Shown in pieces: positions 17,690 to 26,053 of a DNA stretch of 64,000 bases. The position numbers were made by a program, and so were the translations under genes. The notes beneath the pieces are model-generated. The model worked only from the letters and a program-made list of their open reading frames with translations. It did no database searches and was not told the origin of the DNA. Numbering within the stretch: the stretch's first letter is position 1; each line of letters opens with the position of its first letter. Source of the DNA: Williamsia herbipolensis (GTDB lineage: Bacteria > Actinomycetota > Actinomycetes > Mycobacteriales > Mycobacteriaceae); NCBI RefSeq assembly GCF_000964005.1, contig NZ_JXYP01000029.1:62001-126000 (forward strand), read 5' to 3'.

Positions 17690-18466
17690 ATGCGATCCGG
17701 CTTCCCCGCGACGAGATGGGCGTTCCAGCTCGCAGTGGTCGCCTGCGCTCTGGCCCTGCTCACGGGAGTCGTGGTCACGGAGGGTCGGGAGTTGAGTCCG
17801 ACCGATCCTTCGCTCTCCGCAGCACAGATCGACGAGCTCACAGACCCCTGGGCCGGGCAGGTACACGCGCTGGCTTTCGGCGATTCGTACTTCACCGGTT
17901 CTGACGGGGTGACCCGGTCGCAGACGTTCGGCCGGATCGCGCTCAACGGACTCGGCTACACCGTCACCCAGTCCGGCCATGGGGGAACTGGATACGTTGT
18001 CGAGTCACGCGTCGACGGATGGCCCGACTTCGTCAGTCAGGTGAGCGACTCCGCGCTCGGCGAGTTGCCAGTGCCGCCGATCTCGGTGGTGTTGCTCGAA
18101 GGTGGGGTCAACGATGCTCTGAGCAACGTGCCTGCCGCTCTGATACGAACCAACGCGGCTTGGGTGATGGCCAGCCTGCGGGATCGCTACCCTCTTGCGA
18201 AACACGTCGTCCTAGGTGTCCCACCCGACCGTGCGGGTCGCCTGACCGGCCCCCGCGCCGCGATCAACGTCGCAATCCGTGCCGCAGCGCTCGCCACGCG
18301 ATGGACCTTCGTCGACATGCGCCAATTCATCACGCCCGCAACCGGACCGACGATCATCGGACCGGACCGACTCCACCCGACCCTCGAAGGGCATCGGAAG
18401 CTGGCGTCGATGCTGTCCGAGCGGCTCGCTCCCTTGGGCGTCGGACGCGTGCCCACCCAGAAATGA
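17690..18466 (+). CDS. Secreted or membrane-anchored SGNH/GDSL hydrolase
   Basis: The ATG at 17690 (258 residues) is preferred because AGGTGA lies 10 bases upstream and a signal anchor follows (WAFQLAVVACALALLTGVVV, about 10-29). Longer in-frame starts at 17627 and 17639 exist. SGNH block I is ALAFGDSYFTG (Ser nucleophile), block III is VLLEGGVNDAL (Asn), and block V is GPDRLHPTLEGH (Asp and His). Such proteins act outside the membrane, cutting or transferring acyl groups on glycans. Together with the acyltransferase at 13271, which lacks this domain, it may add or trim acyl decorations of the polymer. Monocistronic or the end of the island. Confidence 0.82.
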   Translation: MRSGFPATRWAFQLAVVACALALLTGVVVTEGRELSPTDPSLSAAQIDELTDPWAGQVHALAFGDSYFTGSDGVTRSQTFGRIALNGLGYTVTQSGHGGTGYVVESRVDGWPDFVSQVSDSALGELPVPPISVVLLEGGVNDALSNVPAALIRTNAAWVMASLRDRYPLAKHVVLGVPPDRAGRLTGPRAAINVAIRAAALATRWTFVDMRQFITPATGPTIIGPDRLHPTLEGHRKLASMLSERLAPLGVGRVPTQK

Positions 18467-18476
18467 ACGTCGCGGC

Positions 18477-19391
18477 TCAGGGCTGCGCGGCCGTCATCTC
18501 CTGGTAGGTCGCGAACATCCGCCGACCGATGATGCGGCCTGCTTCGGCGGTGAAGTGGGGATCTTCTACGACGCCGGGAACACCGGGCGACCCGTTGAGC
18601 ATGCCGTCGGGCGGCTCGACGAATCGTGCGTTGGGATGTCGGTTGGGGGTGTCCTTGTGGACGGCGTCGATGCCGGCGAGTTTCGGCGGACCGAATCGCA
18701 TGTACTCCGGGCTGAGGCCTCCGAGGATGAACGGCACCGGTCCGTACCGGACCCGTAGCGTGGCGATCAGAAGGTCGAACTGCTCCTGGTAGAGCTCTGC
18801 CGGGGTGAGCGGACCGTCGGATTCGCCCTGGTGCCAAAGGATTCCGCTCAACGGCTGTCCGCTGAACTTCAACGCCGAGTCGATCTGCTTGCAGGCGTAC
18901 TTGAACAGGTTGACGCGCACGTCGGTGTTCGCCGGGTTCCACGAGTAGCCGTTCTTCGGCCAGAACGACGTATCGCCGCGCGCCGTCGGCACCAGCAAGA
19001 CGGGCTTGCCGGAGGCGTCGGCGAGCAGTGAACCGAACTCGGTCGCGAAACCCACGCCGTTGGTGGGCACCTCGTGGATGAGCGGATCGATCGCGGCGAG
19101 CGGCTTGCGGCCGCGGTACCGCCCGCACCCGGGCCACTGGTGCACCCGGGGATTCGGCGGAGTGGGCGTGGTGCCCCCGACCTCAATACCGGCACCGGCC
19201 GCGTTCGACTGCCCGAGGATGGCGATCACCGTGTACGGCTCGTCGAACGGTTCGACCGGCGTGCCGGTCGCGATGGCCTTCTTGACGATGGTCTTCGCAC
19301 GCATCAGCATCTGCAGCTTCAGCGGATAGTCGCCGTGGATCGCGCGGTCCTCGTCGTAGGTACGCAGTTCGGGATCGAACGGTGACGGCAT
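18477..19391 (-). CDS. SASA-family carbohydrate esterase (CE6-like)
   Basis: A 304-residue protein with an AAGGA ribosome site 6 bases before its ATG. VIAILGQSNAAGAG carries the nucleophilic Ser of the SASA domain (sialate O-acetylesterase/acetylxylan esterase type), LLVPTARGDTSFW is the following block, and GILWHQGESDGPL contains the conserved WHQGE oxyanion/Asp segment; the C-terminal HFTAEAGRIIG supplies the likely catalytic His. The family removes O-acetyl groups from sugars. No clear signal peptide, so it may act in the cytoplasm or be exported by another route. Placed at the end of the polysaccharide island, it could edit acetylation of the polymer. Converges with the SGNH gene. Confidence 0.85.
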   Translation of the reverse strand: MPSPFDPELRTYDEDRAIHGDYPLKLQMLMRAKTIVKKAIATGTPVEPFDEPYTVIAILGQSNAAGAGIEVGGTTPTPPNPRVHQWPGCGRYRGRKPLAAIDPLIHEVPTNGVGFATEFGSLLADASGKPVLLVPTARGDTSFWPKNGYSWNPANTDVRVNLFKYACKQIDSALKFSGQPLSGILWHQGESDGPLTPAELYQEQFDLLIATLRVRYGPVPFILGGLSPEYMRFGPPKLAGIDAVHKDTPNRHPNARFVEPPDGMLNGSPGVPGVVEDPHFTAEAGRIIGRRMFATYQEMTAAQP

Positions 19392-19425
19392 CGAGTTCCT
19401 TCGCGGGGTCGGGCAGTTGGCGGTA

Positions 19426-20478
19426 CTAGCTGATCATCTCCTTCAGGAGTCGAATCTGCTGAACGTTCGCGGCGTGATCGACATCCATCGGCGTGGCCAG
19501 GGCCATCGTGACACCACCCGCTTCGAACGCCTGGACGCGGTCTTTGACCTCTGATGCCGATCCGATCAGCGAGATCTGGCGCACCAGGTCGTCGGGCACG
19601 GCGTCGGCGGCCTCCTGCTTCTTGCCGTCGAGGTAGAGGTCCTGGATGGTCTTGGCCTCGTCGACGTAGCCGTAGCGCACGGCGAGATCGTTGTAGAAGT
19701 TCTTGCCGCGGGCACCCATGCCACCGACGTAGAGCGCCACCTGGTGCGAGACCAGCGCGCGGGCGTTGTCCTTGGCGGTGTCGTCGTCACTGATGAGCAG
19801 TGCGGTGGTCACCGAGATCTGCAACTCCCCCAGCTCGGCGTCGCGCTTGGCCTTGCCGGCCTTGAGCGGTTCACCGAAGGCGGCGTCGACGTGATCGGGG
19901 TGGAAGAAGATCGGCTGCCACTCCTCGAACTTCTCCGCGGCAAGCGCGACATTCTTCGGTCCGATCGCGGCCAGGGCCATCGGGATGCGATCGCGGATCG
20001 GGTGGTTGATGAGCTTGAGCGGCTTACCGAGGCCGGTGCCGCCGTCCTCCTTGGTGAGCGGCAGCTTGTAGTACTTGCCGTCGTACTCGACGCGCTCGCG
20101 CTTCCACACCTTGCGGCAGATGTCGGCGTACTCGCGGGCACGACCCAGCGGGGCGTCGTACTTCACGCCATGGAAACCCTCGATGACCTGCGGGCCGGAG
20201 GCACCGATGCCGAGCACGGCGCGGCCACCGGAGATGTAGTCGAGGCCCGCGGCGGTCATCGCGATGTTGGTGGGCGTGCGGGTGAACAGCGGCAGGATGC
20301 CGGTGGCCAACTCGAGGGTTTCTGTCTTCGCCGCGATGTAACCGAGCTGGCTCACCGCGTCGTAGCTGTAGGCCTCCGGGACCGCCACGCGGTCGAGGCC
20401 GGCGGCCTCGAACTCGAGCAGGTTGTTGATGGTCTCGCTGAAATCTCCGGCGTAGTTGATGCCCATACCGATTCTCAT
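19426..20478 (-). CDS. F420-dependent LLM-class oxidoreductase
   Basis: A 350-residue luciferase-like (TIM barrel) oxidoreductase. The ATG at 20478 has AGGAAGGGC upstream and the expected N-terminus MRIGMGINYAGDF; the longer start at 20544 has no support. Motifs of F420-dependent members are GIGASGPQVIEGFHGVKYD and LGRAREYADICRKVW, plus a TGILPLFTRTPTNIAM strand. Family members move hydride between reduced F420 and small molecules; substrate unknown. F420 use fits a mycolic-acid actinomycete. Starts away from the VOC gene with about 140 bases between them. Confidence 0.85.
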   Translation of the reverse strand: MRIGMGINYAGDFSETINNLLEFEAAGLDRVAVPEAYSYDAVSQLGYIAAKTETLELATGILPLFTRTPTNIAMTAAGLDYISGGRAVLGIGASGPQVIEGFHGVKYDAPLGRAREYADICRKVWKRERVEYDGKYYKLPLTKEDGGTGLGKPLKLINHPIRDRIPMALAAIGPKNVALAAEKFEEWQPIFFHPDHVDAAFGEPLKAGKAKRDAELGELQISVTTALLISDDDTAKDNARALVSHQVALYVGGMGARGKNFYNDLAVRYGYVDEAKTIQDLYLDGKKQEAADAVPDDLVRQISLIGSASEVKDRVQAFEAGGVTMALATPMDVDHAANVQQIRLLKEMIS

Positions 20479-20619
20479 GCGACTGCCCTTCCTCGACGTT
20501 GAGGTCGATGATGCCCGACCGCCGATCCGCCGCCGGGAGCACACCTACCATAAGTGAGGTTACGGAGGTTGGCCACGGTTTCCTTCATGGACAGCTGCGC
20601 CGATGGGTAGACAGGTCGC

Positions 20620-21021
20620 ATGGAGATCCTCAGCGCACGCGTTCTGCTCCGGCCCCGAGATCCCGAGACGACGTTGCGGTTCTACCGAGACTCTCTCGGG
20701 CTCGCGATCGCTCGCACCTATCCGGGCGGCGTGGTGTTCTTCGCGGGATCAACTCTCATCGAAGTCGCCTCGCACCTGAGCGACGACAGCTCCGACGACA
20801 CGACGACCGCGTTGTGGCTGCAGGTCCGCGACATCGAGGCGGCCCAGAAGAACCTCATCAACCAGGGCGTCACGATCGACCGCGAAGCCCGCACCGAACC
20901 GTGGGGCCTCCGGGAGATGCACATCGCCGATCCGGACGGTCGTCAGATCATCGTCGTCGAGATCCCAGCCGACCATCCTCTGCGCAGCGATCAACGCGCA
21001 CAACCTGTTTCGCACAGATAA
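20620..21021 (+). CDS. VOC (glyoxalase/dioxygenase superfamily) protein
   Basis: A 133-residue protein with the beta-alpha-beta-beta-beta fold of the VOC superfamily: MEILSARVLLRPRDPETTLR, FYRDSLGLAIARTYPGGVVF, then a second module with TALWLQVRDIEAAQKNLINQ and MHIADPDGRQIIVVE. The Asp-Pro-Asp-Gly turn and terminal Glu are typical of glyoxalase-like proteins with a metal site. Substrate is unknown; the family includes lactoylglutathione lyases, dioxygenases and resistance proteins. Alone on the plus strand. Confidence 0.8.
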   Translation: MEILSARVLLRPRDPETTLRFYRDSLGLAIARTYPGGVVFFAGSTLIEVASHLSDDSSDDTTTALWLQVRDIEAAQKNLINQGVTIDREARTEPWGLREMHIADPDGRQIIVVEIPADHPLRSDQRAQPVSHR

Positions 21022-21204
21022 CAAAGGAGCGCAGCAGGCAGAGGCGCCTCACTCATCAGGGACGGTGGCGGTGAGGAAAGAGTTACAGCACGCGACCGAA
21101 ACACGTAACGAGCGCGCACAACACAGCTGGTGAACTTGTGGACATCGCAGCCTCCCGAAGTCGTGAGCCGCGGTTTCATCGTCGTGCCGATCCAGGGGGA
21201 TCCC

Positions 21205-22383
21205 ATGCCCAATCTCTTCTCGCCCTACACACTCAAGGGCGTCACTCTTCGCAATCGAATCGTCATGTCGCCCATGACGATGTACCGCTCCACCGACGGG
21301 AAGATGGACGACTTCCACGTCAGCTACCTCGGCGCCCGCGCCGCCGGCGGGTTCGGGCTGGTTTTCCCCGAGCAGGTCGCCATCACGCCGGACGGTCGTA
21401 CGTCGACCACCTGCTCAGGGATCTGGAAGGACGACCAGATCGAGGGTCACAAGCGCGTCACCGACACCATCAAGATGTTCGGCGGCGTCGCGGCCATTCA
21501 GCTCGGCCACACCGGCCGCAAGGGCAGCGAGGTGCCGAAGTACAAGACCATCGACGGGTACCCCGGCGGATCGCAGCTGCCGCCGGATCATCCGCAGGGC
21601 TGGACCTGCAGTGCGCCGTCGGCCATCCCCTACGGCGGCGACCACTCGTTCCCCGTCCACGAGCTGACGAGGGACGAGATCAAGGATCTGTACAAGAGCT
21701 ACGCGGATGCGGCGCTGCGCGCGGTGGATGCCGGCTACGAATGGCTCGAGATGCACTATGCGCACGGCTATCTCGGCGCGAGCTTCTTCTCGCCGCTCGC
21801 GAACCAGCGCACCGACGAGTACGGCGGCAGCCTCGAGAACCGCACGCGGTTCCACCTCGAGGCGCTCGACGCAGTGCGTGAGGTGTGGCCCGCCGAGTAT
21901 CCGTTGACGATGCGCCTCGGGGCCGATGATCTGAACCCCGACGGCACCCAGTTCGAGGACGCGATCACCGCGATCGGGTGGATGAAAGAGCACGGCCTCG
22001 ATCTCGCCGACATCTCACTCGGCTTCAACACCGACGACATGCGCAACAACCCGATGGGCGAGCAGGCGTTCATGCTCTCGCGGGCAGAGCGCCTGAAGTC
22101 CGAGGTCGACATCCCGATCGCTACGAGCTGGAATCTCGGAGTGCCGGAGAAGGCCGATGAGGTCATCCAGAGCGGGATCATCGACCTCGCCTTCCTCGGC
22201 CGACCGGCCCTGTCGAACCCGCATTGGCCGGTGTGGGCCGCTCGAGAACTCGGCTACGACAACCCGTTCGAGCTGGTGCCCGATGACTGGCGGTGGTGGC
22301 TGGAGAACTTCCGCGGCCACGAGCCCAGCATCGGACTACCCGCTGCCGCCGACATCACGCTTGACGAGGAGTCCGCCGCCTGA
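21205..22383 (+). CDS. Old yellow enzyme family NADH:flavin oxidoreductase
   Basis: A 392-residue FMN TIM-barrel reductase. The ATG at 21205 is preferred because AGGGGGAT lies just upstream and the protein then begins MPNLFSPYTLKGVTLRNRIV; a start at 21130 would add 25 unrelated residues. The substrate-binding histidines are in HYAHGYLGASFFSPL and the FMN-phosphate segment is in the C-terminal half. In the YqjM branch the segment after NRIVMSPM is a Cys (MCMY); here it is Thr (MTMY), as in classical OYE. These enzymes reduce activated C=C bonds of enones, nitro compounds or nitrate esters with NAD(P)H. Physiological substrate unknown. Stands alone. Confidence 0.87.
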   Translation: MPNLFSPYTLKGVTLRNRIVMSPMTMYRSTDGKMDDFHVSYLGARAAGGFGLVFPEQVAITPDGRTSTTCSGIWKDDQIEGHKRVTDTIKMFGGVAAIQLGHTGRKGSEVPKYKTIDGYPGGSQLPPDHPQGWTCSAPSAIPYGGDHSFPVHELTRDEIKDLYKSYADAALRAVDAGYEWLEMHYAHGYLGASFFSPLANQRTDEYGGSLENRTRFHLEALDAVREVWPAEYPLTMRLGADDLNPDGTQFEDAITAIGWMKEHGLDLADISLGFNTDDMRNNPMGEQAFMLSRAERLKSEVDIPIATSWNLGVPEKADEVIQSGIIDLAFLGRPALSNPHWPVWAARELGYDNPFELVPDDWRWWLENFRGHEPSIGLPAAADITLDEESAA

Positions 22384-22419
22384 CCGTTGGCACGAGCCAC
22401 CTCCTACCGAATCTCGGCA

Positions 22420-23307
22420 TCAGATGGCGGTGAGACCGAACGCCCGGTTGTACTTCTCGGTGGCCCAGCGGATGTCGCTGCGAAGGGTCGAGGCGAGGAC
22501 CTCGAGCTCGGTCCGCGCCAGCGGCGGTGTGGTGGCCGACGTTTGGAACTTCGTGGTCTCGGCGAGGTAGGTCGTGTGCGGGTGGCCGGTGATGTCGGTG
22601 CCGACGCGGAAGTCGCACACGGGATCCCTGGAGTGACAGACCGACATCCGCCGAACGCCGGGGAGGGCATAGAACGCGTCAGCGCTCCGCTCGTCGACAC
22701 CGCTGACGAAGGCGCCGACCGGGTTCCGCCACACGCCTTCTCCGCCGTCGCCGGTTCCCCTGACCCCGTCGGCGCCGGGCTTCTGCATGGGGTCGCCCAT
22801 CAACAGCACCGCCGCCACCGCTGAGCGTTTTGCCAATTCGACCGCCACCCCATGGGCGACCGCAGCCCCCTGTGAGAACCCGACGAGCACGGCCATCGGT
22901 GCGCACCCGGGGCTGCCCTCGGATCGTGCGGTGTCGTAGGCGGCGACTGCCGTCGCAATCCCGGATGCCACCGACCGACCGAAGCTGCGGTGCCGGATCC
23001 CGTCCGCGGTGCCGACGGCCTGATACCCGCTGCCGACCGACAGGACCGGGACCGCGCGAAGCGCCACCTGATCGCGGTACGTGGCGGTGAGCAAGCGGCT
23101 CAGCGTCGCGCCCTCCCAGCCGTCGGTCACCATGTCGCCGTAGCCCTGGGGGCCGATACTGCCGTCGCCGCTCCCCCGGATCGGGATGACCACCGCCGGC
23201 GCGCACGACGCTGGTGTCGCGAGAGCGGGAGCAGCGGGAACGGCGAGGAAACCGATTGCCGAGAGCCCGACCACAGCCGCCGTCCACGAGCGAATCCTCC
23301 ACCGCAC
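22420..23307 (-). CDS. Secreted cutinase-like serine esterase
   Basis: From the GTG at 23307 this is a 295-residue precursor with a clear Sec signal (MRWRIRSW then a hydrophobic stretch ending PAAPALA); the ATG at 23352 would add 15 residues. The mature part has the cutinase plan: VVIPIRGSGDGSIGPQGYGD near the N-terminus, the nucleophile elbow VLVGFSQGAAVAHG, the Asp/Cys segment SVCHSRDPVCDFR, and a late HPHTTYL with the likely catalytic His. Cysteines near the start (SCAP) and in CHSRDPVCD fit disulphides. Mycobacterial relatives hydrolyse lipid esters or envelope lipids. No neighbour indicates a specific substrate. Confidence 0.82.
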   Translation of the reverse strand: MRWRIRSWTAAVVGLSAIGFLAVPAAPALATPASCAPAVVIPIRGSGDGSIGPQGYGDMVTDGWEGATLSRLLTATYRDQVALRAVPVLSVGSGYQAVGTADGIRHRSFGRSVASGIATAVAAYDTARSEGSPGCAPMAVLVGFSQGAAVAHGVAVELAKRSAVAAVLLMGDPMQKPGADGVRGTGDGGEGVWRNPVGAFVSGVDERSADAFYALPGVRRMSVCHSRDPVCDFRVGTDITGHPHTTYLAETTKFQTSATTPPLARTELEVLASTLRSDIRWATEKYNRAFGLTAI

Positions 23308-23385
23308 ACCGCCGATGATGCCGCACGACCGCTCGGCCAACCCACGCCTCAACTCGGCGACACGAAACGCTTGATCACGCGTTGA

Positions 23386-23526
23386 TCAGTCCCGGGTCCA
23401 CGTGCAGGCCGCGCAGGTGCACTCGGGTTCCGGGGCCTGGCGACGCCGCCGCGGGACTCGGTCACCGTCGCCGATCCGCGGCGCGATCAACGCGGCCACC
23501 AGAGCGACGAGCCGATGCACGAACAT
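23386..23526 (-). CDS. Possible small protein (46 aa) with a Cys-rich tail
   Basis: An ATG at 23526 opens 46 codons ending at TGA. GGAGG elements lie directly before and about 12 bases before the ATG. The product has a hydrophobic N-terminus (MFVHRLVALVAALIAP), a basic middle (RVPRRRRQ) and a C-terminal ECTCAAC cluster that could bind metal. It is too short to judge by composition and I know no family. It would lie upstream of, and in the same direction as, the cutinase gene. Confidence 0.35.
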   Translation of the reverse strand: MFVHRLVALVAALIAPRIGDGDRVPRRRRQAPEPECTCAACTWTRD

Positions 23527-23739
23527 CCCTCCACAATCCTCCGTTCAACCGACAATTGCGAGTAACAAATCGGTCTCTCAGTAACTCTTAAGACCCACCC
23601 GGCTGGCCGCCATTCACGCACCAGCGATTCGGCCAGATGAACAATCGGTAAACGCCGGCTGTAGTAAGCACAAAGCGCCTGGTCAGACCGTGAGTAACAG
23701 TCACGATCGCATGGACATTAACGCTTCGTTAGCACCACA
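23527..23739. promoter_or_regulatory. Intergenic region upstream of pitA
   Basis: About 210 bases between the small minus-strand ORF and pitA. A short perfect inverted repeat (TAACG-CTT-CGTTA, 23719-23731) sits just before the pitA start. Otherwise no recognisable gene. No PhoP-type GTTCACC direct repeat was seen. No good Shine-Dalgarno precedes the pitA ATG. Confidence 0.35.
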
Positions 23740-24984
23740 ATGAGCGCCATGAGCGCAGAGATGCTGATCCTGGTGCTGCTGGTCGTCACGGCACTGGGAT
23801 TCGACTTCACGAACGGCTTCCACGACACCGGAAACGCGATGGCGACCTCGATCGCAACCGGTGCATTGAAGCCGAAGGTCGCGGTGACCATCGCGGCGGT
23901 TCTGAACCTCGTCGGCGCTTTCCTGTCGGTTCAGGTCGCGGCCACCATCACCAAGGACGTCCTCAAGATCCAGCAGACCAAGGGCCCGGGCGCGGGCGAC
24001 CTGGTCAGCGGGCTCGACGGCCAGAAGGCGCTGGTCATCATTTTCGCCGGCCTCATCGGCGGCATCCTCTGGAACCTCTTCACCTGGCTGTTCGGCCTCC
24101 CGTCGAGCTCCTCGCACGCGCTGTTCGGCGGTCTGATCGGCTCGGGCCTCGCCGCCATCGGCACCTCGGGCGTCAACTGGGAGGGCATCACCCAGAAGAT
24201 CATCATTCCGGCGCTGCTGGCGCCGGTGATCGCGCTCATCGTCGCGGCGATCGGCACCTGGCTGATCTACGCCATCACCGCGAAGATCGTCGACTCCAAG
24301 AAGGAGGGCGGTTTCCGCACCGGTCAGATCGCGACCGCCTCGCTGGTCTCGCTGGCGCACGGCACCGGTGACGCACAGAAGACCATGGGCGTCATCGCCC
24401 TCGCCCTCATCGCCACCGGTCACCTCTCGGCCGGCTCGGTCAGCGAAGGCCTGCCGGTCTGGATCGTGTTCTCGTGCGCCATCGCCATCGCTGCGGGCAC
24501 CTACCTCGGCGGCTGGCGCATCATCCGCACCCTGGGCAAGGGCCTCGTCGAGATCAAGGCGCCCCAGGGTCTGGCCGCCGAAGCCTCCTCGGCCGCAATC
24601 ATCCTGACGTCGAGCGCCGCCGGCATGGCCCTGTCGACCACCCACGTCGCGACCGGCTCCATCCTCGGCTCCGGCGTCGGCAAGCCCGGCGCCTCGGTGC
24701 GCTGGAGCGTCGCCGGCCGCATGGTCGTCGCCTGGGTCACCACCCTTCCGCTCGCCGGACTGGTCGGTGCCGCCACCTTCTACATCGCGAACCTGATCGG
24801 TGGTGCCCCCGGCGCCATCGTCATCTTCGCCATCCTCGTGGTGCTCGCCGGCTACATGTACTGGCGCGCACAGCAGCAGAAGGTCGACCACAACAACGTC
24901 AACGCCGAATGGGACGAGTCGTCGAACACGGTCATCCCGGCCGAGATCGCCGCCGAGTCGCCGTCCACCGTCGGCTCGCGCTGA
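23740..24984 (+). CDS. pitA: Low-affinity inorganic phosphate transporter, PiT family
   Basis: A 414-residue membrane protein with about ten helices. The first PiT signature is TALGFDFTNGFHDTGNAMAT (residues 20-40) and the second is LVSLAHGTGDAQKTMGVIAL (about 205-225), both with the conserved GxxDxxNxxHD/GANDxxKxMG-type pattern. FGLPSSSSHALFGGLIGSG is the SSSHA loop. The protein imports phosphate, usually as a metal-phosphate complex with protons. The order pitA-small membrane protein-DUF3349-menE is the same as in M. tuberculosis (Rv0545c to Rv0542c), supporting the assignment. Two ATGs lie 9 bases apart; the first is given. Confidence 0.93.
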   Translation: MSAMSAEMLILVLLVVTALGFDFTNGFHDTGNAMATSIATGALKPKVAVTIAAVLNLVGAFLSVQVAATITKDVLKIQQTKGPGAGDLVSGLDGQKALVIIFAGLIGGILWNLFTWLFGLPSSSSHALFGGLIGSGLAAIGTSGVNWEGITQKIIIPALLAPVIALIVAAIGTWLIYAITAKIVDSKKEGGFRTGQIATASLVSLAHGTGDAQKTMGVIALALIATGHLSAGSVSEGLPVWIVFSCAIAIAAGTYLGGWRIIRTLGKGLVEIKAPQGLAAEASSAAIILTSSAAGMALSTTHVATGSILGSGVGKPGASVRWSVAGRMVVAWVTTLPLAGLVGAATFYIANLIGGAPGAIVIFAILVVLAGYMYWRAQQQKVDHNNVNAEWDESSNTVIPAEIAAESPSTVGSR

Positions 24985-25017
24985 TCGCCGGACACACACA
25001 GAACCAGGAAACCTGAG

Positions 25018-25302
25018 ATGGAAACCTTCGAAGCGATCTTCAAAGTCCTCGTGATCGGCCTCGTCCTCGGCGCCGGACTGCCCGCGGTGTTCGCCATCGG
25101 CCTGCGCCTCTATGCCGCCGGCTCCGGCGACGTGAACGCCGACGGCAGCACGTCGGCCTCGAATCCTGCTCTGCGGGCTGTGGGTATCGCGCTGTTCGTG
25201 CTGATCGCCGCGGTGATCGTGGTCGGGATCCTCTGGATCACCCGCACCACCATCAACTACCACTTCGGGGTGAACCTCTTCCCGTTCGCCCCGGTGAAGT
25301 GA
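25018..25302 (+). CDS. Small two-helix membrane protein downstream of pitA
   Basis: A 94-residue protein with hydrophobic helices at about 9-29 and 53-75, joined by a Ser/Gly/Asn-rich loop (SGDVNADGSTSASNPALRAV). It starts 33 bases after pitA and is followed 8 bases later by a DUF3349 gene, so it belongs to the operon; M. tuberculosis has a membrane protein at the same place (Rv0544c). Role unknown; by position it could be an accessory of the phosphate transporter. Confidence 0.75.
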   Translation: METFEAIFKVLVIGLVLGAGLPAVFAIGLRLYAAGSGDVNADGSTSASNPALRAVGIALFVLIAAVIVVGILWITRTTINYHFGVNLFPFAPVK

Positions 25303-25309
25303 GGACCCG

Positions 25310-25615
25310 ATGACCGAGAGCAACACGTTCGAATCGATCCTCGGCTGGCTGCGCGAGGGGTACCCCGAGGGCGTGCCGCCCAAGGACTACTTCCCGCTGC
25401 TGGCGCTGCTCAAGCGCTCGCTCGACGAGGAGCAGGTCACGCGCGCGATCCTGACGGTGTTCAAGGAGCATGGCACCGATGACCCGGTCACCGAGGACCA
25501 GATCCGCGACGCGATCCACAAGGTGATCGAGATCGAGCCGAACCCCGAGGAGATCAACCAGGTGGCGTCGCGCCTGGCGTCGGTGGGTTGGCCACTGGCG
25601 GCGCCCGCGCGCTGA
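25310..25615 (+). CDS. DUF3349 protein, first paralogue
   Basis: A 101-residue, mainly helical, acidic protein. LGWLREGYPEGVPPKDYFPL is the N-terminal DUF3349 signature, followed by LLALLKRSLDEEQV and a C-terminal RLASVGWPLAAP ending. The family is found in mycolic-acid actinomycetes next to menE; its function is not established. A second paralogue follows about 100 bases downstream. Tandem duplication and sequence divergence are described under findings. Confidence 0.85.
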   Translation: MTESNTFESILGWLREGYPEGVPPKDYFPLLALLKRSLDEEQVTRAILTVFKEHGTDDPVTEDQIRDAIHKVIEIEPNPEEINQVASRLASVGWPLAAPAR

Positions 25616-25717
25616 GCGCACCCTGGGCCCACCAGCCTTCTTGTGGGAAGATCGTGCGAACGGCGTGCAGGGAACAGCGCCGTCTGACACCTTGTCCATG
25701 CATGCCGGGAGGGACCC

Positions 25718-26053
25718 ATGGACCGACCGCAACTGATGCGCTCGATCATGAACTGGTTGCGCGCCGGATACCCCCACGGCGTCCCGCAGCAGGACTATGT
25801 TCCGCTCATGGCCCTGCTACGCCGACAGCTCACCGACGACGAAGTGCACGAGATCGCCGACTTGCTCGTCGCCGAGTTCGACGCCGACCCCACCCATGAA
25901 CCGATCAGCCGAATCGACGTGGGTGTCCTGATCACGAAGGTGACCGACGAGATGCCGTCGGACGCCGATGTCGAGCGGGTGCGAACACTGCTCGAAAAAG
26001 CGGGGTGGCAGTTCGACACCGACCAGTCCGGCGAGACCCCGGGCCCGTCGTGA
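25718..26053 (+). CDS. DUF3349 protein, second paralogue
   Basis: A 111-residue paralogue of the preceding gene: IMNWLRAGYPHGVPQQDYVP aligns with the same signature, then LMALLRRQLTDDEVHEIADL and a C-terminal LLEKAGWQFDTD. It starts at an ATG with GGGAGGG 5 bases upstream. Its stop TGA overlaps the GTG start of menE, so it is translationally coupled to menaquinone synthesis. It has a longer acidic tail than the first copy. Function unknown; the coupling suggests a role linked to MenE, but that is inference. Confidence 0.85.
   Translation: MDRPQLMRSIMNWLRAGYPHGVPQQDYVPLMALLRRQLTDDEVHEIADLLVAEFDADPTHEPISRIDVGVLITKVTDEMPSDADVERVRTLLEKAGWQFDTDQSGETPGPS

Noticed and set aside
20479-20619. A possible riboswitch in the gap between the F420 oxidoreductase and VOC genes
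   Set aside because: Too short and no recognisable conserved core; only ordinary promoter space.
23701-25383. A 560-codon minus-strand frame over pitA
   Set aside because: It is a shadow; very rich in Asp, Gly, Arg and His with no fold signature, while pitA is certain.
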